Assembly: GCF_002105155.1 (NCBI RefSeq)
Contig: NW_019028986.1
Location: 858,501 to 922,500 of the forward strand
From: Lobosporangium transversale
Lineage: Eukaryota; Mortierellomycota; Mortierellomycetes; Mortierellales; Mortierellaceae
Direction of reading: 5' to 3'
DNA length: 64,000 nt
Shown piece by piece: positions 49,681-61,415 of the stretch; within the stretch, counting starts at the first letter, position 1, and every line of letters begins with the position of its first letter. The notes beneath the pieces were generated by a model, which had not been told where the DNA came from, did no database searches, and was given only the letters and a program-made list of their open reading frames with translations. Both the position numbers and the translations under genes were made by a program.

Positions 49681-51632
49681 TTACAATTGAGCGGCAGAGG
49701 TCTGTTGTCTCATATGGAAATCCATGAGAAGTTCTCCAGCAATGACCTTACGAGCTCCAGTGGCTTCAGCGGAAAGGCTCAGCTGCTCGTCAGTCCAGAT
49801 AGGAGTTGGCTCAACCGCACCTTCAACAACACCAGCACGACCACCAGTCGCCTTCCACTCTGAAGTGCGCTTCAGGCCATTTCGCTGCCAGACACTCTCC
49901 AAAGAGCGAACCAAGTGGTCCATCATCTCCTCAGTATGGCCAGGAGTAGGAGTGATGCGGAGGCGCTCTTCACCACGAGGGACAGTGGGGTAATTGATGC
50001 TCTGAACATAGATTCCGTGCGAGCGGAGAAGCTCATCTGAGGCAGCCTTGCAGACCTCTGCATTTCCAACCAAAACAGGAACAATGTGGGAGGGGTTAGG
50101 AACGACAGGGATATCCAGAGCAGCCAACTGTGCCTTCAATGTGCGGGTGTTAGTCTGCTGTCCAATGCGTTCACTCAGAGAGTTGCGAAGGTAACGAATA
50201 GAGGCAGAAGCACCTGCTACAATAGCAGGTGGCAATGAGGTGGTGAAGATGAATCCAGGAGCATAGGAGCGAATCATATCGACCATAGCAGCAGAGCCTG
50301 CGATGTAGCCTCCAACGACACCATAGGCCTTTCCAAGGGTGCCCGAGATAATATCAACCTGATCCATAACGGTCTTAACAGGGCTGTCTTGTGGGCGATG
50401 GAAATTTTCAGCAAAGTCAAGATGCTCAGCAACTCCAGCACCATGAGGACCATACATGCCAACGGCGTGGACTTCATCTAAGAAAGTGATGGCTCCATAC
50501 TTTTTGGCCAAACGACAGATCTCATCCACCTTGCCAATAGTACCAGACATTGAATACACGGTCTCGAACGCAATGATCTTAGGGATGGAAGGATCGAGGC
50601 TTTGGAGGAGTTCTTCAAGGTGGGCCGTGTCGTTGTGACGGAAGATCATCTTCTTGGCGCCAGAATGTTTGATACCTTGGATCATGGATGCATGGTTCAT
50701 TGCATCCGAGAGGATAACACAGTTGGGAAGCTTTTGAGCCAAAGTGCTGAGAGTAGCATCGTTAGCCACATAGCAAGAAGAAAAGACAAGAGCAGCGGGC
50801 TTGTGGTGCAACATGGCCAATTCTTGCTCGAGCTCTAGGTGCAAGGCACCGTTACCAGCGATGTTACGGGTGCCACCAGCGCCAGCACCATACTTGCTCA
50901 GAGTGGCCTTCATGGTCTCGACGACGACGGGATGCTTGGACATGCCCAAGTAGTCATTTGAGCACCAGACGGTGACTTCATCCTCGAGCTTGGCAGTATG
51001 CGCACGTGGGAACTGTTGGGCCAAACGATTGATGTTGTTAAAGAAGCGGTAGGACTTGTCCTGGTGCTTCTTTTGTAATTCAGCTTCATACACAGCCTCG
51101 TAATCGAAGGGTTGGCCTGCAGTAGGGGCAGTATGCGAGACAGGAGTCGCAGTCGTGGTTGCTGGTTTGAATGGGCAGGCTAGGAAAGAATATAAAAATT
51201 CAAGCACGAGTTTGTAAGTTTATGCGCATTGAGGATCTAGATCAGAGTGAAAAAAGGCATTCAAAAAAAAGTTGAAATGAGTGTACCTGCACCAGGGGCG
51301 GGATTAGCCTTGTGAAGCTCATGCTGAACGGAAGCCTTAATGTCATTGGTAGAGACAGGAGTTGCATATCCGAGAACGTGGCTCTTTTCGGGCTTTAGCT
51401 TTGTAGCCGAGACACTGAAGAATCGAGCTCCGGCCGAAGCGGGGCAAGAGCTTGTCATCATGGCCGATCTGGCTTGAATGGTCATGGCCTTGCCCATGAC
51501 AGGGCACTGCTGGGCCATGTGGACAAGTCCGTTAGAGGCCATGGCAGTCTTTGCAGGACGCTGAGAAAGCGTGCGGAGGGCAGAAGGAGTGGAATTGCGA
51601 AGGAAGGGGCAGGCCTTTGCAGCGAGTTCCAT
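49681..51632 (-). CDS. HEM1: 5-aminolevulinate synthase, mitochondrial
   Basis: Exons 51632-51287 and 51179-49681; 614 residues. It condenses glycine with succinyl-CoA to 5-aminolevulinate, the first step of heme synthesis, in the mitochondrial matrix using pyridoxal phosphate. The lysine that binds the cofactor is K399 in SGTLGKAYG. Other hallmarks are [44 protein letters not shown] and [12 protein letters not shown]. The N-terminus is a mitochondrial targeting region (many Ala, Ser, Arg) with Cys-Pro motifs typical of heme-regulated import or turnover: ACPFLRN, QCPVMGK, and ACPFKP, the last formed exactly at the exon junction. Heme feedback is therefore likely, by analogy with animal and fungal enzymes. 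The short intron carries a GTACAC donor. The 3' end faces the orphan gene, 145 bp away. Confidence 0.97.
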
Positions 51633-53639
51633 GGTGACGATTCAAGTGATTCAAAGATTAGATGGAAAATTTGGGAATAGAATGAATCCAAGCAAGAAGA
51701 GAAAGGATAGAAAAGGCACACAGAGCAGGGACTGAACTTGTGTGTGTGCGAATGCTAAAAGAAAGGGTGAGAGAGAAGGAAAGGAGGAAGCGAGAACGGA
51801 GGGAAAAAAAAGAAGTGGTGAAGAGAGAAGACGAGGAGGCCCTTTTTAGAGTGATTGCGGAGGGTAATTGGGTGTGTAGTTTATATATTTGTCAATTGAT
51901 GCTCTGCTCACTTCAAGAAATAGCAGTCTAAGATCAAGTAAGGTGGCTGTCCTGCCTGCACCTCTGTGTCGCTTCTATCACCAGAGCCCCTTTTGACGTT
52001 GCATGCTCATTTTCCTCCTCCATGCATGTTGATAGACTATATAATACATTCATGTACTTCATTTATCTTTTACATCTTGATCACAAACTTTATTGTGTTA
52101 ATGGCTCATGTCAACCCCAGCCACATCGACAGACAAAACGGTAAAAATTACTGTCTAGTTTCAAATCAGCAGTATGCTGATGCTATTCTTTTTTTTTAAG
52201 TATGACTAACGCATTTTTCGACATGTCGATTGCTGCGCTAGTTATTCTATCGAAGCACAAATAATTGTTAGGCGGAGTCTGTTTCTTTCTACTCTTCTGT
52301 TTTCTCTTTTCATACTCAGCACTAACGCATGGCGAAACCATCCACAAGTAAAAGCGAACATTCTGCAAAGAGTGCAGCCGATTGTATCGACTGGTGTAGA
52401 CGCGCACGCGGCGCAGACTAACCTTTGGTGTATGTTTTTAAACTATTGAAAACACGTTCCATGTCTAGTATTTTCAGCATGCATCGGAGCATGAACACCA
52501 ATTAATCCTGTGGCGCATACATCCATCATGCATGATCGGAGCAGCCATTGGAAAATGTAAAGTAGAAATATACTTTACTGTTGCATGGGCGCTGCTCATT
52601 CTTACATTCTTACTTCCTACTCTCGCTCTCTCATTTGTCCTTCTATTTCCCAAGCCTTATCGGAATATGTATGCTCAACTTCAGCCCTTGCTGTGTTTAA
52701 TCGCTCGGTAATAACCAATTTGTACCGCATCTTGTCTACTCTAACCCCATGAATTTCATCTGATAACAACACGTTTCCACCACTACCTATTAAAAATATT
52801 AGAAAAACCAGTCTGGATCATTTCATCACTCACAGTTGCTGTTGTACCCCCGCCTTCTCGTGGTATACATTAACAGATCCATCTCTCTTTCCTTCTATTC
52901 ATTCCTAATCTGCAGTGTAATGTTGTACACGGAATATTGCAAAACAAACGATGAACAAATATACTGATGAGATGACATGATAGATTAAATCAGAGTCAAA
53001 AAAAAAAAAAAAAAAAAAAAAGAAGAGCATTCATGAGCTCCACCGCAATTATTCTGTACCTCTTGTGTACTTTGTGCACGCTTAAAGAAGAAAAGGAAGG
53101 GTAGATAGATATTGCTTCGGACATTTGCTTCCTGCAATGGCAAATTCATCAGTGTTGGTTGTTACTGTTATCAATGCTAGTCATAAACGTTATCACTCAT
53201 TATGAAATGTCGCAGTAACATGATATTCTTGGCTTGATTGGCGAGGTAAGGATAGACAACAAAAGATGGTGGGAATCCTGCCTCTTATGGGAGGCAATTT
53301 GCCCTATTAGTCTATTTGCCACTGTTCTTTTTAAATGTCAGCAAATTTTCCTTATATTTAAGCGCAACAAGAGTTGCACTTATTCTATACTGCTATGAAT
53401 ATATCCAATGATAAATCCATACTCATGAAGGCTGTACCCTATCCAAACTGATGTACAGTATTTAGTCATCACATGATGGCTTGGCTTCCTATGTTTCATA
53501 TTCCTCAAAAGATGCGTTGTTTCAATGTTGTTTGATCAGTTCACGAGGCCGCTAACTCTGAGACGCTAGCATCAGTTTTAGTGCCGAAGTGAACATTTTG
53601 TTTTGTCTCTTTTTCTGCAACAAGACATCACCAAACAAA
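51633..53639. other. Spacer between the HEM1 and homeodomain genes
   Basis: No gene supported. The first ~250 bases are the A/G-rich (plus strand) leader of the minus-strand synthase gene, which is pyrimidine-rich in its own sense. The remainder is mixed sequence with a poly-A run at about 52998-53021 and several tetranucleotide-rich patches. It serves as divergent upstream sequence for both neighbours. Confidence 0.5.
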
Positions 53640-54215
53640 ATGCTGTTCCCAACACATAAGCTTCCTTGTATTCAAAAACAAACAGAAGGCCCTTGTCTTC
53701 CAAATCTGGAGCCTTTCTCTCAATCACACTTGTATCAACACACGAACTATTTACTTACAACTCTACGCGATCTGAGTCTAGAGACAAGCGTGGAAGGGGT
53801 TTTGAGCAATAGAAAGCGGTTTCTAGAAATGTACAGTAATGTACGAGCGAATGCGTCACATCTATCAAGCGAGGACGACAATTCACTGTTGCGAGCGTCT
53901 CACGCTTTAAATTTGGAGCACCGGAAACAATGTCTAAAGAAGATGGTCGCTTTTAAAAGAACGCCTTGCCTTGAAGTTCAACAAATACAAGCAGTAAAGA
54001 TGGCCCAAGACAATAAAGATTCAAAAGGCTTCCAGACCCGGCGAGAGCTCAAACAACATTACAACACTGTGCTCAAGAACTGGATCGATCAGCATAGCTC
54101 TCATCCTTTTCCGAATAAGAAAGAGAAAGCCGAACTTTGTTCACAGGCATCCATCACAGAGAGGCAGCTAAACAATTGGTTTACGAACTATCGTCGTCGA
54201 CATCTTCAACCATAA
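53640..54215 (+). CDS. Homeodomain protein, KN/TALE type
   Basis: Single-exon gene of 191 residues; the start is the first ATG of the frame, a few bases after an ACCAAACAAA context. The homeodomain occupies the last ~60 residues, at the extreme C-terminus: LKNWIDQHSSHPFPNKKEKAEL shows the extra residues between helices 1 and 2 that mark the TALE class, and the recognition helix reads QLNNWFTNYRRRHL with the invariant W, F, N and R. The N-terminal half is helical with no recognised domain. It probably acts as a DNA-binding transcription factor, perhaps with a partner, in development. In other fungi, homeodomain proteins of this class sit at mating-type loci, but nothing around this gene indicates such a locus. 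Confidence 0.88.
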   Translation: MLFPTHKLPCIQKQTEGPCLPNLEPFSQSHLYQHTNYLLTTLRDLSLETSVEGVLSNRKRFLEMYSNVRANASHLSSEDDNSLLRASHALNLEHRKQCLKKMVAFKRTPCLEVQQIQAVKMAQDNKDSKGFQTRRELKQHYNTVLKNWIDQHSSHPFPNKKEKAELCSQASITERQLNNWFTNYRRRHLQP

Positions 54216-54488
54216 CAAGTAGCTACTCCTTCAGTTCAAATTACAAATAAATATATACACAGTAGTTTAGTGACAACCAATATGATGCGTTAAATCAGGA
54301 GACCATGTTTTAAATTTGTGGGATATCTTTTTTTACTGAATAATAGACTCATCCTAGTATTATCAACTCTTGAGAAGTTAGGACCTACTTTCGACAGTGA
54401 ATGGGACTGGCTCGTAGCCTAGTTGGAGTACTAGAAGAATCTACATGCTTTTTTTGTTGACATAATTTTACCACGGATATTGCGTGCG

Positions 54489-56558
54489 TCACGGGCGATT
54501 TGAACCTCTGTCAGCGGCGTCCGACCGATTTTTTGCTATCGTGGTCATTGTTGGAGGGAGAGGTAAAGGCGGCAACTCTACGCTTTGAAGGCGATTGTAA
54601 TAATCTCGATCAGACGGCTGAGGAGTCGCCACAGGGAACTTGTGGAGCTGAACTTGATCATCATCTTGCTCATGAGCAGTGGTGGTAGCAGCAGTTGTAG
54701 CGGTTGTGGCTTTTGAGATTATAGAGGAAGATGAATGGCCATGATCATGACTAGTGATCGTGTTTTTCTGAGAAGGATCACGATAGCTCACTTCTGGATC
54801 GAGTGAATAACCTTGGTTGGGATCGTGGTTGTTGTTGTTGTTGTTGTTGTTATCGTTAATGGGGTTACGGCTATAATAATGACTAGATGGATCAATAGCA
54901 CCACGAAGGTATCCTCCTCCAGCACCTGCTGTCGATATCATTCCATCATCTCTGCCATGGCCGCTATCACCAGCTGAGGCTCCATAATCATAGTTATAAT
55001 TATAATCAAATTCCTGTCCGCGTCCGTCCGCAGGCAAAGATCTTCCTTCGTCATAATCATGTCGATAATATTGTTGGTCTGAGGAGGATATGGGGATGAT
55101 GGGACGAGGAAGATCGTGATGACGAGGATGAGGAAATGTCCCCATGGCCGTTGCGGCCATTATAGTCCCATCACCCACTTCTGTCATCGATGGGCCATTC
55201 ATGTACTCTTCATGTCCTAATGGTAGTGGTAATGGTGGTAGTGCAGCAGGAGCAACGACGGTTGCAGCATTATAGGGATAATTATTGACCATGTTTGGAT
55301 GAAGCGGATCAAATTCCAAGCTTGGTCTTGAAGCGTTTGGATAATAATAACCAGAACCACGACCACCTCCACTACCATTCGCACTTGCTGTTATACCAGA
55401 ACGTGAACCACGACCCATGGTGGAAGATGATCCAACAGCAGCAGCAGCACCACCACCACCACCACCACCACCACTACCACTACCTGAGCTACCGCCACTA
55501 CCGCTGGCAGCAGCAACAGCAGCAGCATAATTTGATCTCTCCTTTGTCAACCACTGTCTTTCTAATGAAAGTTGTTTCCGTTTCCGAGCCACGTTCAAAC
55601 CATAGATGATGAGGGCCACAATGATCAAACCAGCAAAGGTGCCCAAGATGGCTGCCATGATATTGACACCGGAAGGTGTATTGGTTGTATGTGTTCCATC
55701 TTGATCGGGAGAAGGTCCTGTGGGGACCGATGGATCTGTCGATGCTGTCAAAGATGAAGAAGGTCTTGAAGCGGTCGATGTAGAGACACTTGTCAAAGTA
55801 AGGATACCGGTTGTTGTTGTTGACATGGATGGCTTTGTTGTGATCGTAATAGAGGTTATTGGGATAGTGGTTGTAGCAGTAGGGATGATGGTGGTCGAAG
55901 GAATGGTGATAGTTAAATCTCCACATTCGGCCGAGAAGCTCAAGAGATGAGTTAAATGAAGGATATCCCAGACCACACCCGAGTATTCCACTCGGATCTG
56001 ACGACCTGAACAACCATTCAAGATCGAAGGAGGGATGGTCCAAGGTTGACCATTGGTGATGGAGGGAACCTCCAAAAGGGCCTGTTTCGAGTTGCTGGAA
56101 CAGTAGAGGGTTGCACTTGCAGAATATACATCCTTGGCTTTTGGCCAGATCCCATTATCGGACCATTGGAAAGTTAGGGAATCTCCAGGCTGATAGATCC
56201 CACCTGTGGGCGATTGACAGTTGATGGATGCATGAACGATGGGAAAGGAGAAGAGAGTGAAAAGTATGGGAATTAAAGTGAGGCGCGAGAAAGAAGACAT
56301 TCCTGGGAGTCGCCGCGTTCTTGAAGAAAAGAATCTGCTACTGTTGCTGTTGCTGCTGCTGCTGCTGGCACTATTACTATTACTATTACTATTACTATTA
56401 CTATTACTATTACTATCGATATTACTAATGTTCTGATTGGTGTTATTATTGCTGTTACAATTGATGCTGCTATTACTCGTGTTTTTTCTACTGTTGTACT
56501 TGTTGTTGTTGTTTTTGTTGCTCGTGTAAGTGTCGTCCCTGATATTGACAGCACTCAT
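54489..56558 (-). CDS. Kre9/Knh1-like type I membrane protein 1
   Basis: Intronless frame of 689 residues, from ATG at 56558. An internal ATG at 56300 (residue 87) lies just before the hydrophobic signal (LIPILFTLFSFPIVHA) and may be the true start; the intervening part is Asn/Ser low-complexity coded by a CTATTA repeat. Residues ~110-215 resemble the Kre9/Knh1 N-terminal domain of Ser/Thr-rich wall proteins (GGIYQPGDSLTFQWSDNG, WTIPPSILNGCSGRQIRVEYSG). A Thr/Ser-rich, probably O-glycosylated stalk follows, then a membrane helix at ~297-320 (AAILGTFAGLIIVALIIYG), a basic stop-transfer stretch, and a long cytosolic tail rich in Gly, Asn and His. Yeast relatives act in β-1,6-glucan assembly; the membrane helix and cytosolic tail here suggest a wall sensor or anchor instead, by inference. 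A relative lies 1.2 kb further along. Confidence 0.78.
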   Translation of the reverse strand: MSAVNIRDDTYTSNKNNNNKYNSRKNTSNSSINCNSNNNTNQNISNIDSNSNSNSNSNSNSNSASSSSSNSNSSRFFSSRTRRLPGMSSFSRLTLIPILFTLFSFPIVHASINCQSPTGGIYQPGDSLTFQWSDNGIWPKAKDVYSASATLYCSSNSKQALLEVPSITNGQPWTIPPSILNGCSGRQIRVEYSGVVWDILHLTHLLSFSAECGDLTITIPSTTIIPTATTTIPITSITITTKPSMSTTTTGILTLTSVSTSTASRPSSSLTASTDPSVPTGPSPDQDGTHTTNTPSGVNIMAAILGTFAGLIIVALIIYGLNVARKRKQLSLERQWLTKERSNYAAAVAAASGSGGSSGSGSGGGGGGGGAAAAVGSSSTMGRGSRSGITASANGSGGGRGSGYYYPNASRPSLEFDPLHPNMVNNYPYNAATVVAPAALPPLPLPLGHEEYMNGPSMTEVGDGTIMAATAMGTFPHPRHHDLPRPIIPISSSDQQYYRHDYDEGRSLPADGRGQEFDYNYNYDYGASAGDSGHGRDDGMISTAGAGGGYLRGAIDPSSHYYSRNPINDNNNNNNNNHDPNQGYSLDPEVSYRDPSQKNTITSHDHGHSSSSIISKATTATTAATTTAHEQDDDQVQLHKFPVATPQPSDRDYYNRLQSVELPPLPLPPTMTTIAKNRSDAADRGSNRP

Positions 56559-56769
56559 TTTAGTATTATTATTATTATTATTGTTGTTGTTGTTTTGTTG
56601 TTATCGCCTTGGTGAGAAAGAATTGGTGGATTAGAAAAACATTAAGAATATACTAGTGGTAAAAGAGAAAGGGAAAAGGAAGACTAAAATTCTATTATGA
56701 AGAAGATAGAGATAAAGAAAGAGATAAAGAGAGAGGAAAGAAAGGTAGTAAGTTGAGCGAAAGCGTAAA

Positions 56770-56809
<40 letters not shown>

Positions 56810-57536
56810 GAGGAAAAAGGAAAGAGCCCTGAAGTGTTTTCATGCATCTCAAGAGAAATAAGATGATGAGAAAAAAAAAAAACAATGCACAATGCACAAT
56901 GCACTTCAAAACAGCGGACATTTTTTTTTTTTTTTTTTTTTTTTTTAATTCAATTTCAAGTGAGCATTACCATAAAACTTTCTTTCAGTCAAGGGTAAAA
57001 AAAAATAAAAGAAACAAGATCGCGTGGGTAGAGGAGGGGAGGGAGGAAAGGTCAGGACAAATTATGAGATATTTCATTTCACATCATTATCAACCTTTAA
57101 TATTGGCAGCCCATTCACAGTGTATGGATAGAATTTGGCATTGTCATCATCATTGTCATTACTTTTTTTTTTTTTTTTTTTTTTTTACTTTTTTTACTTT
57201 TGTTTTACTTCATTTTACTTTACCCCTGTCCCTGGTTTGAAAAAAAAAAATCTAAATGCGCCAAAATCTCGCTTATATTTTTTTCATCATTTGCGTTGTC
57301 TGTGTGTTTTTACCAATCATTTTCATGAGATTGAAAAAGTGGGGACGTGGATTAGCTAAAAGGGACATTTATCATCTGCTAATGGCATTGATTATATAGT
57401 ACAGTCCATGTTGTGAGCATTATTTGTCCTTAGCTCTCTTTCACAAAGAAACCTTGTTTTGCGCCAAATACTCTTTCAGTAATAGTTGTAATAGTTGGAT
57501 ATGGATATGTAAACAAATGACAATAAGGGCCTGAGG

Positions 57537-57569
<33 letters not shown>

Positions 57570-57733
57570 CCTTTTCCTTTTTCTTTTTTTCTTTTTTGGG
57601 TTGAAGGATTCTTTTTCACATTTTCACACAAACTCACTCATGATCCATAGTCAATCCTTTGTGTCTATTTTATTTTATTTTATTTTAATTAATTAGTTTT
57701 AAATTAAAAGATGATTCACATCAATATTCTGTC
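56301..57733. other. Spacer between the two Kre9-like genes, rich in simple repeats
   Basis: Its first 258 bases are the low-complexity 5' part of the neighbouring frame. Beyond 56558 no gene is seen. Simple repeats: CTATTA units at 56371-56416, (TTA)n and (GTT)n around 56564-56595, GAAA units at 56771-56809, and poly-T runs near 56921-56946, 57163-57186 and 57556-57570. Confidence 0.6.
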
Positions 57734-59622
57734 CTACATGAGTGTAATCTCTACTTTTTCTTTGCCTGTTGGACTGATGGGGACTTTGATACTATCATCT
57801 TGTGCTTCTTCTTTTGCTTCTTTCCGTTCCATTCCCTGCATCACCATCGATTGTGGAGCACGTTTGGGCGATGATGTGATTGATGAGTTTGTTGGTAAAG
57901 AGGTTAGAATTGAGGTTGTAGGGACAGCGGTTTCACTACTCGTGACTTCCGATGTTCCTGATGCCCCTGACGCTTCTGATGCTCCTGATAGTCCAGGTAC
58001 TCCAGGTGGCGTCGCAGATACCTCAGCAGATGTACCAGACATTCTTGAAGAAACAGGTGGCCCTGAAAGAGGAGGAGGAGGAGGAAAGTATCCAGACAGA
58101 TGTGCTTGATGTTGCTGCAAGTTATAGTGCTGTGTACCGTTGCCAGAGTTATTGTTCATATTATAAAACGATGGGCTACTTTGGTTCATAAACGTTGCAG
58201 CACCAGCTCCGAATCCTCCTATGCCACTCGCATAATATGGGTTGTAGTAGTTTTCTTCCTCATTATTGTATCCATCGTATCCTTGTCGTTGCTGCTGTTG
58301 TTGTTGAGGAGGAGGATGATAATTATGCTGAAGTAGTTCCTGTTGTTGTTGGTGATGAATACCATAGTGACCATAGTCACCATCATCAGGATAGTAAGAG
58401 CCCCCTCGACTAGGTTGAGGAAGCATTGGTTGAGATTCAAAGCCCAAGGTCGAAGACATCCTTCCTGCTCCTATGCCTACCCCTGTTCCTGCTCCTGCTC
58501 CGGCAATTGAGCTCATTCCAATACCGTCGTGTCCTGATCCAGTATCACCCATGCCAATACCGGGTGAACGCGGCCCGTCGTCCATGGATGAGACTTTGGA
58601 AAATTGGTTAGAGTTGCCTGAAGTCCAAGGTTTGAGCGCATCATCCAGACTACGTTGGCGTCGATGTCTACGTATACAGACGATCAATCCTACCACGGAC
58701 AAGGTTAAAATAATTGTTACCACCTATTTCAATTCCAAGCAAACCATGGAAATAAAGGAGCGTTAGTTAATTGTCTATCACTCAATTTGTCTCCAAAAAC
58801 GTCCATATAAATGTTCATCTGGGGGGAGTGGCTCAATTGCTCAAGTGCTCAAAATGCACGTACCACCGCAATGATTACGATGACTGTCATCGAAAGGCCA
58901 CTTCCTCCTCCTCCTGCAGAAGTATTGGGAGATTCAGTTGAGGTAGAAGCGGCTGAGGATGTGGTGGCGGTGGAAGACATGGTCGTGGTCGTTGTTAGCG
59001 TGCCATTGGGGGCCGGTAAAATCGTAATGGTACCACATCGAACAGGACCCCAGGGGAGTTTAACAATGCTCAGGACTCCATAAGCTTCACCCGAATACTC
59101 CATATGGAAGGCATTCTGTGGGCATGTGCCCATCTCCCCACCGACGGTTGTAGCATTGCCTACACTAGGTACTGTCCAGTTATAGGGGCCTATTAGATTC
59201 GGGATCGAAACCTCTGCGATCTTGAGATTGTTTCCATTACAATAGAGAGTGCCATTAATGGCTGTGATATCGGACACAGCAGGCTTTGTTCCATCTGAGC
59301 CCCAATCCAGGATAATGTAATCTCCAGCTTTGTAGGATGATCCGGCAGGGAGTGCACAGGTTATGCTTGCATGAACAGTTGAGAGAATACTTGATACAAA
59401 AAGAAACAGGAGAGTGAGGATTGAAACGGAAGGGGGTGGTTTTGATATTGATGAATATTTGCTATTGAGGCAATGGTTGTAATGATGAAAACAATAATAA
59501 CTTTGTGCATATCGTTTCAGTTTGAGTAAAGTGTAGCTTTGCTGTTGAGATGTTGATGACGATGATTGATGTTGTATCGTTTGACGAGACCATGGTCTCC
59601 GCGATAGAAGCTGTGGGTACAT
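57734..59622 (-). CDS. Kre9/Knh1-like type I membrane protein 2
   Basis: Exons 59622-58864 and 58723-57734; 582 residues. The first ATG of the frame is at 59622, which leaves ~65 residues before the hydrophobic signal (ILTLLFLFVSSILSTVHA). The lumenal domain matches the neighbouring paralogue in layout (CALPAGSSYKAGDYIILDWG, LYCNGN, YNWTVPSVGN, FHMEYSGEAYGVLSI) and has several N-glycosylation sites (NGT, NWT, NAT). A short Thr/Ser stalk leads to a membrane helix that spans the intron (MTVIVIIAV | VVTIILTLSVVGLIVC), then a basic RRHRRQR stop and a long Gly/Gln/Tyr-rich cytosolic tail. It is likely a plasma-membrane or wall-associated protein. Domain order equals that of the 54489-56558 protein but sequence similarity is modest, so the duplication is old. 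Confidence 0.78.
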
Positions 59623-59782
59623 GGAACGGTGTGGATATAAATGAGAAAAAAAAAGAGGTAAAGATGAGATGTGGGTGTACAATTTACTCAGGGCTGATTA
59701 ATTGATATGCGAACAGGTGACGGGAAAAAAAAGGGGAGGGGAAAAGCGATAACGACCAAAAATGGGTGAAAGAGAGAGAGAG

Positions 59783-59815
<33 letters not shown>

Positions 59816-60476
59816 CCCAATACGTGTATGTGTGGAGGTGTGGCGAGCCAAGTCGTGAGAAAAAAAAAAAAAAAAAAAAAAAAAAGAAAGAAAGAAAGGC
59901 AAATGGTTAATGGGAATGAGTAAATGAGATTTGATTCCAATGTGGTTTGATTTAAAAAGAAAAAAGAAAAAAGAAAAAAAAAAAAAGAGGCGTGTGCTGG
60001 GTATAAATCTTTGGATTTGGGTTGTCGAGTATGAGAGTTGTTGTCAACTTGAGCAAGATGGAAGGATTGCTTGTTCCGTGGACAAAGGATTAAAGAGAAG
60101 CCAGAGAGGCAAAGGGTAGAAGCGAAAGAAGAGATATACAGATATGTGTATGTAGAAAGAACAAAAGAGCGAAAGAGAGAAGGAACGTTGGCTGAAAGTG
60201 ATCAAGCTTTAAGAGTTTTGGTTTCAGCACTCGTGGCTCAGGGGTAGAATTACACAGACATAGTCTTATGATGAACGGCTTGTCCTCATTGCCAAGCCAT
60301 CGATCAGGAAATATGTGCGATTTTGGACTTTGCATCGCATCAGCCCGTCGTCTTTACTGGGATTAAAATTATAAATAAAATAAAAAATACGTCCAACACA
60401 AGCCACTTTGGAGTCGTGGGATAAGTTTAATTTTCTTAATTTTAATTTTAATTTTTTTTTTTTTTGGTTTCCTCAA
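59623..60476. other. Spacer with long poly-A runs
   Basis: No gene supported. Three A-rich runs stand out (about 59783-59813, 59860-59886 and 59954-59985). A tRNA-Gly-like fragment near 60231-60260 lacks the rest of a tRNA. The 3' end of the CBS-domain gene adjoins, followed on the plus strand by a poly-T run near 60452-60465. Confidence 0.5.
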
Positions 60477-61381
60477 TCAAACAAGCTTGCTGAGGATCTT
60501 GAACACATCTGTCAGACTGACTACTCCAACGGCAAATCCCATATCATTGACCACCCATAGACGATGCACTTTGGTCGCTTGCAGTTTCGACAGCGCATAT
60601 CCAAATGTTGATTTCTCATTCACGTCTATGACTGGGTAAAGATCTTCACCTGTCTCCACTCCATGTGATCTTCGAACTTTGGATACAAACTGAAAACAAC
60701 TAAGCCAGAGCCATGACGTCCTCAACTCCTTCATTATGAGCTGTTAAAGTGATGCAAAAAGGGATCAAACAAACAAAAAAAAGTTTTCATGTATTAATAA
60801 CAAAGAATATGAAAAGAAGAAGACACAGGGAATGTATATGTCAATCAAATCTTTTTGACTACTATAGGTCACTGTAGAACTCCTCGTCTTTACCTGAATG
60901 TCTGTCATACTGATGTTCCCAAGAAGGATGCCTTGTTCATCCAATACAGCAAGTGAAGATACATTATGCTTGCCTAAATTGAAGCAATAAAGTCACGAAG
61001 CATCAAATAGATTAGAAACACTTTTAAATCAACAAGTTCAATCTAGTTCAGTCCAGTCCAGTCCAGTCCAGAAATTAAGAAATGAATAATGAATCTAAAC
61101 TTTACTCATGATTATTAGCGCCTCTATCACCTGGACGTCTCCATTAACAGAGAGAACCTTGCTATTAGAGAGACCAACTTGATGCAACTAGATTTGTATG
61201 ACAGTATTCATCATCCTGTTACAACGATGTCGAATAGCACTTTTTTTTTTTTTTTTTTTTTTTTTTCTTTAAACATGACTTGCTACACTTTTTGGTCATA
61301 CAGGCCTTGCACTTACAGTTTGGTGCATTATATGTTGCAGTTGAGGGAATTCACTCAACTATGGATCATAATCAAGGAGGG

Positions 61382-61415
<34 letters not shown>

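Noticed and set aside
60231-60260. tRNA-Gly-like D-arm sequence (GGCTCAGGGGTAGAATT)
   Set aside because: No anticodon stem, T-loop or acceptor stem can be built from the following 60 bases; taken as chance or a decayed fragment.
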